Positions 1 to 5,055 of a DNA stretch of 5,055 nucleotides are shown here, piece by piece. Position numbers and translations under genes: made by a program. A model generated the notes under the pieces. The model had not been told where the DNA came from, ran no database searches, and worked only from the letters and a program-made list of their open reading frames with translations. The number at the start of each line of letters is the position of its first letter. Positions within the stretch are counted from its first letter, which is position 1. This stretch comes from Bifidobacterium breve (lineage in GTDB: Bacteria; Actinomycetota; Actinomycetes; Nanopelagicales; Nanopelagicaceae): NCBI GenBank assembly GCA_945866155.1, contig CAMBGL010000085.1, positions 1 to 5,055 of the forward strand, written 5' to 3'.

Positions 1-1907
1 GGAGTTGTTAGAAAGCCAGTACCTAAGTGTGTTCCAGCAGCACGCACAAGTTCGACTAGTCGATTTACAAACTTAGTATGCAGTTCATCTGGTGCCAAGC
101 CAAAATCTAGTGCTCGTACATAATGTGCTTGAGTATCAGGGTTGAGTAATCCATCTGATGTAATGAATTCTTTTTGCCATGCATTCTTTGTATTCTCAGC
201 AACTTTTCGGTAGTGATCTAAGACAGATTCTGGTTTACCAAGAATCTTTCCAGCAAGGACCATCTGCTTTGCAGAGCGATGTAAGTACGGAGTTGCAACA
301 TCTGCGCGGTCTGCAGTCAGTAGAACACCGAAATCTGTTGTATCAACACCTGGTTCTAACCATTCACCCCAGTGGTAAGGGGTATCCCATAAAAATTCTT
401 CGTGCGCCGCTGCAACGGGACGCAACTTTTCACGATCTGGGTGACGCTGTGTTTTTGAGCGATGTAGGCCGAAACTTATCCACTTTTCTGCCGCATCAAA
501 GCACTCTTCTAGCGCCCGGGTATCTCCATATTCTTCATACATTGCAAGTGGCACAGCAATAATTGCATCGCCCCAACCGGCAGAGGCATTGATATGCGCC
601 ATTGGTCCCTTGAAAGATCCCGTGAAATCAGGTGGTGCAATATTTGGAACGGCGCCATCTTCGCGCTGACCAACTACAACATCGGCTAACCACTTGCGCG
701 AGAAATCATTGACATCAAAGAGATAAGCGGCAGTTGGTGCGAATATCTGCCAATCCCCTGTCCATCCTGCGCGCTCACGTGTTGGGCAATCTGTTGGAAC
801 ATCGCACATATTGTCGCGAAGTGACCACACAGTTGCTTCGTGTAACCAATTCAGACGTGCATCATTGGATTCAAACCATCCAGTTTTCTTCAAATCACTG
901 TGAACAACAATTCCTACCAAATCCTTTGTAGTGAGATCTTTTGGATGGCCAACGACGCTGATGAATTGGAAACCATGGGTTGTAAATTGTGGTTCAAAGA
1001 TATCTCCAGGAGTCCCAGCTGAAATCACCCGATCAATTTGACCAGCATCTGGTCTACCAATTCCAGGAAACTCAAGAGTCAAGTGGTCAAGTGTTACATC
1101 ACCGCTAGCATCTAGTACCTCACCATGGATCAAGGTAATTTCAGTACCTGATGGGCCAAGATCCAATAAACGCATCCAACCATTAATATTTTGGCCAAGA
1201 TCCACAACTTGTACATCTTTTGAAATTCTTTTTACTGAGACTGGAACTATCTCCTCAGTACGACGAACTGGTGGAGCAAACTGAGCAACCAGCACAGCAT
1301 CAACAGAGATTTCCTCCGGATGTACCCAATTAGAATCATCAAAACCTGCTTTGTAAGTTGCAGTATTGATCAAGCGGCGGTCTTCATTTTGCCCGAGAAT
1401 TAAGTCCCCAGAAGTTATATGAGAAGTCCCTACGCGCCAATTTTTGTTTGTAGAAACAACTTCTGTGCTTCCATCCTCATATGTAATCTCTAATTGAGCA
1501 AGTGCAGCAACATGTGTACCAAAGTTATTTGGCTGCTTAAATGCCCCCATAACAGAGCGAAACCAGCCATCTCCAAGGAGAATTACGATCGCATTCTTGT
1601 CTATAAGGTTTGTAACAGCGAATGTTTGTACCGCTATCTGAACGCCATAATCAGTAGAGCCAGGTGTTAGTTCTTCATCACCAATCTTTACTCCATTGAT
1701 AAAGAGTTGGTATTGACCCTGCGCGGTTGCTCGAACACGCGCACTCTTTACCTTCTTACCGCATGCGAATTCAAAGCGAAGTTGGTAGACAGGTCTGTGC
1801 TCTAGTTCTGGGACTTCGCTTTCAACTACTTTGATCCAACGTGCAGAAAGTTCGTTGGCGGTGAATGCTAATGAATACGGTGAATGTGGGTGCAATGTTT
1901 GGCTCAT
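1..1907 (-). CDS. Alpha-L-rhamnosidase, glycoside hydrolase family 78, 3'-truncated by window edge
   Basis: This enzyme hydrolyses terminal alpha-L-rhamnose from glycosides or oligosaccharides by the inverting GH78 mechanism. The frame is open from ATG at 1907 to base 1 (635 residues, no stop), so the C-terminus is missing. Domains by motif: Bac_rhamnosid_N-like beta-sandwich (about 23-200, with LGDGW at 111-115), Bac_rhamnosid domain (about 230-335, DLGQN 236-240, THGF 310-313), then the six-hairpin catalytic barrel from about 340. The signature DCPTRERAGWTGD (373-385) carries D373, E378 and D385, with the same spacing as Asp567/Glu572/Asp579 of Bacillus RhaB; E378 is the likely general acid. 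AGWGD (443-447), HWGEWLEPG (512-520) and HLGTGFL (627-633) also fit the family. The general-base Glu expected further on lies outside the window. ATG 1907 is the first possible start: the ten in-frame codons between it and the rhaB stop contain no ATG, GTG or TTG. The N-terminus is hydrophilic with no signal peptide, so the enzyme is probably cytoplasmic. It is the last operon gene visible here. Confidence 0.93.
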   Translation of the reverse strand, partial: MSQTLHPHSPYSLAFTANELSARWIKVVESEVPELEHRPVYQLRFEFACGKKVKSARVRATAQGQYQLFINGVKIGDEELTPGSTDYGVQIAVQTFAVTNLIDKNAIVILLGDGWFRSVMGAFKQPNNFGTHVAALAQLEITYEDGSTEVVSTNKNWRVGTSHITSGDLILGQNEDRRLINTATYKAGFDDSNWVHPEEISVDAVLVAQFAPPVRRTEEIVPVSVKRISKDVQVVDLGQNINGWMRLLDLGPSGTEITLIHGEVLDASGDVTLDHLTLEFPGIGRPDAGQIDRVISAGTPGDIFEPQFTTHGFQFISVVGHPKDLTTKDLVGIVVHSDLKKTGWFESNDARLNWLHEATVWSLRDNMCDVPTDCPTRERAGWTGDWQIFAPTAAYLFDVNDFSRKWLADVVVGQREDGAVPNIAPPDFTGSFKGPMAHINASAGWGDAIIAVPLAMYEEYGDTRALEECFDAAEKWISFGLHRSKTQRHPDREKLRPVAAAHEEFLWDTPYHWGEWLEPGVDTTDFGVLLTADRADVATPYLHRSAKQMVLAGKILGKPESVLDHYRKVAENTKNAWQKEFITSDGLLNPDTQAHYVRALDFGLAPDELHTKFVNRLVELVRAAGTHLGTGFLTT

Positions 1908-1930
1908 ACCTAAGAATAATTCCCTAGGTA
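1907..1930 (-). promoter_or_regulatory. RNA hairpin covering the rhamnosidase ribosome-binding region
   Basis: In the mRNA, bases 1929-1921 (ACCUAGGGA) can pair with 1916-1908 (UUCUUAGGU) around a four-base AUUA loop. The nine pairs include two G-U wobbles. U1930 can also pair with A1907, the first base of the start codon. The only Shine-Dalgarno-like bases close to the ATG (AGG, 1911-1909) lie inside the 3' arm, and the AGGGA in the 5' arm is about 13-14 bases from the start, which is far. The stem could therefore lower or tune rhamnosidase translation relative to rhaB. No U-run follows, so it is not an intrinsic terminator. The pairing is seen in the sequence; the regulatory role is inference. 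Confidence 0.4.
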
Positions 1931-1937
1931 AAGAAGG

Positions 1938-3341
1938 TCAATGCTTTTGAGGTGTAAATAGCTTGGGAGCTAAACTCTTTCTAATTGCATTTCGCGCCTC
2001 GGCTAAGTTAGCAAATTCTCCTGAAGCAATTGCTTGCATAGCAACATTGCCGATCAATGTTGATTCAGTAGGTCCAGCAGAGATAACACATCCTGTTGCA
2101 TCGGCTGCCATTTGATTGAGCAAATGAATCTGTGACCCACCACCAAGAATATGTATCTTGCTAATCTTCTTACCCGTAACTTCTTCAATCTCTTCAAGTG
2201 TTTTCTTATATGCAAGAGCCAAGCTAATAAAAATACAACGGATGTAATCGCCATGACTCTGTGGCTCTGGTTGATTGCTTTCACGGCAGAATCGCGCAAC
2301 CTTGTGTGGCATATCCCCTGGTGTTGCGAATAGAAGATTGTTTGGATCAATAACAGATTTGAATGTTGAATTTTCTGCAAGTGAAATGAGCTCAGTAAGT
2401 TCTGGCGTGAATCCTTCTTCACGCCAAGTTCGGCGACATTCTTCGAAGATCCAAAGGCCAGTAATGTTTTTGAGAACACGAACTGTGTTTTCTACGCCAA
2501 GTTCATTCGTTAGATTTATTGCAAAGGCATCACTACCGCGAAATGGAACACTTGATTCAATACCAAGTAGCGACCATGTACCACTCGATAAATAAGCCTC
2601 AATTTCAGCGTTTTCTATAGGTGCGCCAGCTACCGCTGAAGCAGTGTCATGTGAGCCAGTAGCAACAACTTTGATTCCATTGAGCGGTCCATAGCCACGA
2701 ATTACACCCAAGTCACTTCCTGGTTCATGAAGCGCAGGAAAAAGACTTGCACGCAATCCCAGTAATTCAATGAGTTCGTAATCCCATGTGCGCGATTTTG
2801 TATCTAATAACTGGGTTGTTGAGGCATTAGTTATTTCAGTAGATGCCACCCCGGTAAGAGCATGATTCATAAAATCTGGTACTAATAAAAATTGAGCAGC
2901 GCCGACATAGTTTGGATCTTCTTTAGCAGCAATCAATTGATAAATTGAGTTCAGCGATAAGAACTGTATTCCAGTTGTTTGATAAATACGTTCTTTGCCA
3001 TATTTTGCAAGTGTTGCCTCAAATGCAACTTGATTTCGAGGATCACGGTATGAACGTATAGGTAAAAGCTCTTTGCCAGAAGAATCCAAAAATCCATAAT
3101 CAACAGCCCATGAATCGATAGCAAGGGAGGTAACAGGACCAAGGGCGGCCGCTTTTTCAATACCAATAAGGGATTCTTTGAGAATAAACTCCCAATCCCA
3201 TCGCATTGCGCCATCTTCATTAGTAATAACTTCATGAGGAAAGCGGTGCACAACATTGATGTCGAAAGTACCTGAATTGGTATCAACGAGTGCAACACGT
3301 CCCGATGTAGCACCGAGATCAACTGCGATATAGCGGCCCAT
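1938..3341 (-). CDS. rhaB: Rhamnulokinase (FGGY family)
   Basis: This complete 467-residue enzyme would phosphorylate L-rhamnulose with ATP to L-rhamnulose-1-phosphate, the second step of cytoplasmic rhamnose breakdown. Its length is close to that of E. coli RhaB (about 489). The N-terminal FGGY domain opens with the phosphate-binding DLGATSGR (8-15), followed by DSWAVDYG (76-83) and YRDPR (98-102). SHDTASAV (230-237) contains D232, the expected catalytic base, matching the HDTASA stretch of characterised rhamnulokinases. The C-terminal domain has YLSSGTWSLLG (250-260), NITGLW (292-297) and the nucleotide-binding ILGGGSQ (398-404). The SSGTWSL and NITGLW segments favour RhaB over xylulokinase or glycerol kinase; L-fuculokinase is less likely because the neighbours are rhamnose genes. 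The ATG lies 2 bases after the upstream aldolase stop and has no good Shine-Dalgarno sequence, so translation is probably coupled. The gene ends with TGA, 30 bases before the rhamnosidase start. Confidence 0.95.
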   Translation of the reverse strand: MGRYIAVDLGATSGRVALVDTNSGTFDINVVHRFPHEVITNEDGAMRWDWEFILKESLIGIEKAAALGPVTSLAIDSWAVDYGFLDSSGKELLPIRSYRDPRNQVAFEATLAKYGKERIYQTTGIQFLSLNSIYQLIAAKEDPNYVGAAQFLLVPDFMNHALTGVASTEITNASTTQLLDTKSRTWDYELIELLGLRASLFPALHEPGSDLGVIRGYGPLNGIKVVATGSHDTASAVAGAPIENAEIEAYLSSGTWSLLGIESSVPFRGSDAFAINLTNELGVENTVRVLKNITGLWIFEECRRTWREEGFTPELTELISLAENSTFKSVIDPNNLLFATPGDMPHKVARFCRESNQPEPQSHGDYIRCIFISLALAYKKTLEEIEEVTGKKISKIHILGGGSQIHLLNQMAADATGCVISAGPTESTLIGNVAMQAIASGEFANLAEARNAIRKSLAPKLFTPQKH

Positions 3342-3346
3342 GGTTA
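3339..3346 (-). promoter_or_regulatory. Stop-start junction between aldolase and kinase (likely translational coupling)
   Basis: The aldolase stop TAA (3346-3344) is followed by two bases and then the rhaB ATG (3341-3339). The preceding bases, read on the minus strand (CTTTCTTGCGCTAACC), show no purine-rich Shine-Dalgarno sequence. Reinitiation by ribosomes finishing the aldolase is the simplest way to translate rhaB, which would link the amounts of the two enzymes. The spacing is seen directly; coupling is inferred. Confidence 0.5.
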
Positions 3347-5055
3347 GCGCAAGAAAGCTGCTGCAACTCCACCATCGACTGGAATATGAAGTCCCGTAGT
3401 AAGTGGCAATTCATTTGCACATAAGACAAATACTGCAGCAGCAATGTGATCTGGAAGAACTTCCTTCTTCAAGATTGTGCGCTGTGCGTAATATTCGCCA
3501 AGCTTTTCTTCTTCCACTCCATAGACAGCTGCGCGTTGTGCACCCCACCCACTTGCAAAGATTCCAGAGCCCTTTACAACTCCATCAGGATTGACGCCGT
3601 TGACGCGAATTCCATATCCACCAAGTTCTGCAGCAAGTAAGCGAACTTGATGTGCTTGATCAGCTTTTGTTGCACCGTAAGCAACATTGTTTGGACCAGC
3701 AAATACGCTGTTTTTAGAGGAGATATAGACAATATCACCCCCCATTTTCTGGGCGATCATTGCTTTAGCTGCTTCGCGAGATACAAGGAAAGAGCCACGT
3801 GCCATCACATTATGTTGAACATCCCAATCAGTTACTGATGTCTCAACGAGTGGCTTGCTAATAGATAGTCCTGCGTTGTTGACGACTAAATCAACACCAC
3901 CAAAAGCGAGTGCACATGCATCAATAGATGCAGCAACTGCGCTTTCATCGGTGACATCAACGGAGACAGCAAATGCTTTATCTGCTCCGCCAAGTTCTGC
4001 AGCAACTTTCTTTGCTGCTTCAAAGTCGCGGTCTGCAATAACAACACATGCACCCTCAGATGCGAGGCGCTGCGCAGTTGCTTTACCTATTCCTGAACCA
4101 CCACCTGTTACTAGTGCAATTCGTCCAGCGAGTGCTTTTGGCTTTGGCATGCGACGAAGTTTTGCCTCTTCAAGATCCCAATATTCAATATTGAACTTTT
4201 CAGATTCAGCAATTGGCTTATAACTAGAGACAGATTCTGCGCCACGCATTACATTGATTGCATTGATGTAGAACTCACCAGCTACACGTGCTGTCTGCTT
4301 ATCTTTTCCAAAGCTAAACATTCCAATACCTGGCACCAAAATAATGAGTGGATCGGCACCGCGCATAGCAGGTGATTCCTTAGTTGCATAGCGGTTGTAG
4401 TAATCGGCATATCCCTTGCGATATTCCTCGTGTAATTCATGTGCTCGAGCAATCACGGTTTCAATAGGCGCATCAGCTGGAGTATCTAGAATCATTGGGG
4501 ATACTTTTGTACGCAAGAAGTGATCAGGACACGATGTGCCTAATGCACCTAGGCGCGTTAGCTCTTTGCGTGAAATGAAATCTAGTACGACGTCTGTATC
4601 GCTAAAGTTTCCAATCATGCGGGCATCGCGTGATGCGATTCCTCGAAGTGATGGAGCGAGTGCGGCTGCGCGTGCACGACGTGCATCGGGTGTGAGCGGT
4701 GCCCATTGCTTTATGACATCACCAAATGGATCTTTGCGACCATTGTCGGCTAAGAACTTTTCTGCCTTATTTATAGCGTCAATTGAGCGCTTTTCGCACT
4801 CTTCACTAGTGCTAGCCCACGTTGTTAGACCATGACCACCAAGGATTGCTCCCTTTGCTGATGGATTCTTCTTTGCAAGTTCGGCAATATCTAGTCCTAA
4901 TTGAAAGCCAGGGCGGCGCCAATCAATCCACAATATTTCATCGCCAAAGCATTTCTTAGTTAGTGCTGGACCATCGGCGGCAGTAGCGAGTGCGATTATT
5001 GAATCTGGGTGCAGGTGATCAACATGTGCAACGTCGACAAGACCGTGCATCGCCG
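3344..5055 (-). CDS. rhaEW: Bifunctional rhamnulose-1-phosphate aldolase / lactaldehyde dehydrogenase (SDR), 5'-truncated by window edge
   Basis: This fused enzyme would cleave L-rhamnulose-1-phosphate to dihydroxyacetone phosphate and L-lactaldehyde, then oxidise the aldehyde, probably to L-lactate. The frame stays open to base 5055, where an Ala codon precedes the Met at 5050, so that Met is internal; the family is about 680-700 residues and roughly 110-130 are missing. Counting from that Met, the class II aldolase part covers about 1-300, with zinc-ligand motif HVDHLH (9-14), GGHG (71-74) and SCPDHFLRTK (173-182). A Rossmann-fold short-chain dehydrogenase follows (about 308-568): TGGGSGIG (315-322), acidic D340 at the end of the second strand (suggests NAD+ rather than NADP+), NNAG (391-394), N414, S445, Y458 and K462 as the SDR catalytic tetrad. 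All key residues visible are intact. It appears under other names (RhaD-type aldolase/ADH fusion, YuxG). It precedes rhaB by 2 bases and is probably co-transcribed. Sampled stretches look more GC-rich than the two downstream genes. Confidence 0.94.
   Translation of the reverse strand, partial: AMHGLVDVAHVDHLHPDSIIALATAADGPALTKKCFGDEILWIDWRRPGFQLGLDIAELAKKNPSAKGAILGGHGLTTWASTSEECEKRSIDAINKAEKFLADNGRKDPFGDVIKQWAPLTPDARRARAAALAPSLRGIASRDARMIGNFSDTDVVLDFISRKELTRLGALGTSCPDHFLRTKVSPMILDTPADAPIETVIARAHELHEEYRKGYADYYNRYATKESPAMRGADPLIILVPGIGMFSFGKDKQTARVAGEFYINAINVMRGAESVSSYKPIAESEKFNIEYWDLEEAKLRRMPKPKALAGRIALVTGGGSGIGKATAQRLASEGACVVIADRDFEAAKKVAAELGGADKAFAVSVDVTDESAVAASIDACALAFGGVDLVVNNAGLSISKPLVETSVTDWDVQHNVMARGSFLVSREAAKAMIAQKMGGDIVYISSKNSVFAGPNNVAYGATKADQAHQVRLLAAELGGYGIRVNGVNPDGVVKGSGIFASGWGAQRAAVYGVEEEKLGEYYAQRTILKKEVLPDHIAAAVFVLCANELPLTTGLHIPVDGGVAAAFLR

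Noticed and set aside
179..562. Plus-strand open frame of 127 codons opposite the rhamnosidase
   Set aside because: It lies wholly antisense to a clear GH78 catalytic domain, resembles no family I know and has no supporting context; it is a shadow frame.
1908..1940. Possible readthrough fusion: the rhaB stop TGA is in the same frame as the rhamnosidase, with ten sense codons between
   Set aside because: Same-frame neighbours arise by chance about a third of the time, both proteins have natural ends there, and the hairpin is better explained as start-site structure. No selenocysteine-type signal is evident.
2054..2479. Minus-strand 141-codon frame overlapping rhaB in another frame
   Set aside because: It lies inside the well-conserved C-terminal half of rhaB, and its low-complexity Leu/Gln/His-rich product looks like a frame-shifted reading.
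3145..3152. GC-rich eight-base palindrome gcggccgc
   Set aside because: It falls inside rhaB codons for an Ala-rich stretch (around KAAALG) and is a chance palindrome.
3855..4223. Plus-strand 122-codon frame opposite the dehydrogenase domain
   Set aside because: Its Ser/Ala/Thr-rich composition is what the antisense of an Ala-rich Rossmann domain gives; the minus-strand frame carries all SDR motifs.
4536..4835. Plus-strand 99-codon frame opposite the aldolase domain
   Set aside because: It is antisense to conserved aldolase sequence, and its Arg/Ser/Ala-rich composition is typical of a shadow frame.
5048..5050. Met codon as the start of the aldolase/dehydrogenase gene
   Set aside because: The frame is open upstream to the window edge, and the Met lies just before the zinc-ligand motif, well inside the aldolase domain of known family members.

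Overview
The window holds part of one compact L-rhamnose (rhamnoside) utilisation operon, with all genes on the minus strand and read right to left. In transcription order they are: (1) a bifunctional rhamnulose-1-phosphate aldolase / short-chain dehydrogenase (RhaEW type, 5055-3344), cut at its 5' end by the window edge; (2) a complete rhamnulokinase, rhaB (3341-1938); (3) a GH78 alpha-L-rhamnosidase (1907-1), cut at its 3' end by the left edge. Coding sequence fills nearly everything. The gaps are 2 bases (aldolase to kinase) and 30 bases (kinase to rhamnosidase). I see no RNA gene, mobile element, CRISPR array, promoter or terminator. The operon promoter should lie to the right of 5055.

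The genes fit one pathway. The rhamnosidase, which has no visible signal peptide, would release L-rhamnose from imported rhamnosides in the cytoplasm. An isomerase (not in the window) would make L-rhamnulose, and RhaB would phosphorylate it with ATP. The aldolase domain would split L-rhamnulose-1-phosphate into dihydroxyacetone phosphate and L-lactaldehyde, and the fused dehydrogenase domain would oxidise the lactaldehyde, probably to L-lactate with NAD+. A transporter, RhaI and a regulator are expected outside the window.

The organism is a bacterium of moderate to low GC with very tight gene packing. Protein sequence style (for example the GH78 and fused aldolase motifs) looks actinobacterial to me. 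A low-GC, streamlined actinobacterium such as the freshwater acI / Nanopelagicales group is a plausible guess, but the window alone cannot prove it.

The families are all known, and I do not see an undescribed system. The points most worth a second look are an RNA hairpin that covers the rhamnosidase start region, the trimmed and apparently cytosolic GH78 enzyme, and uneven base composition between the genes.
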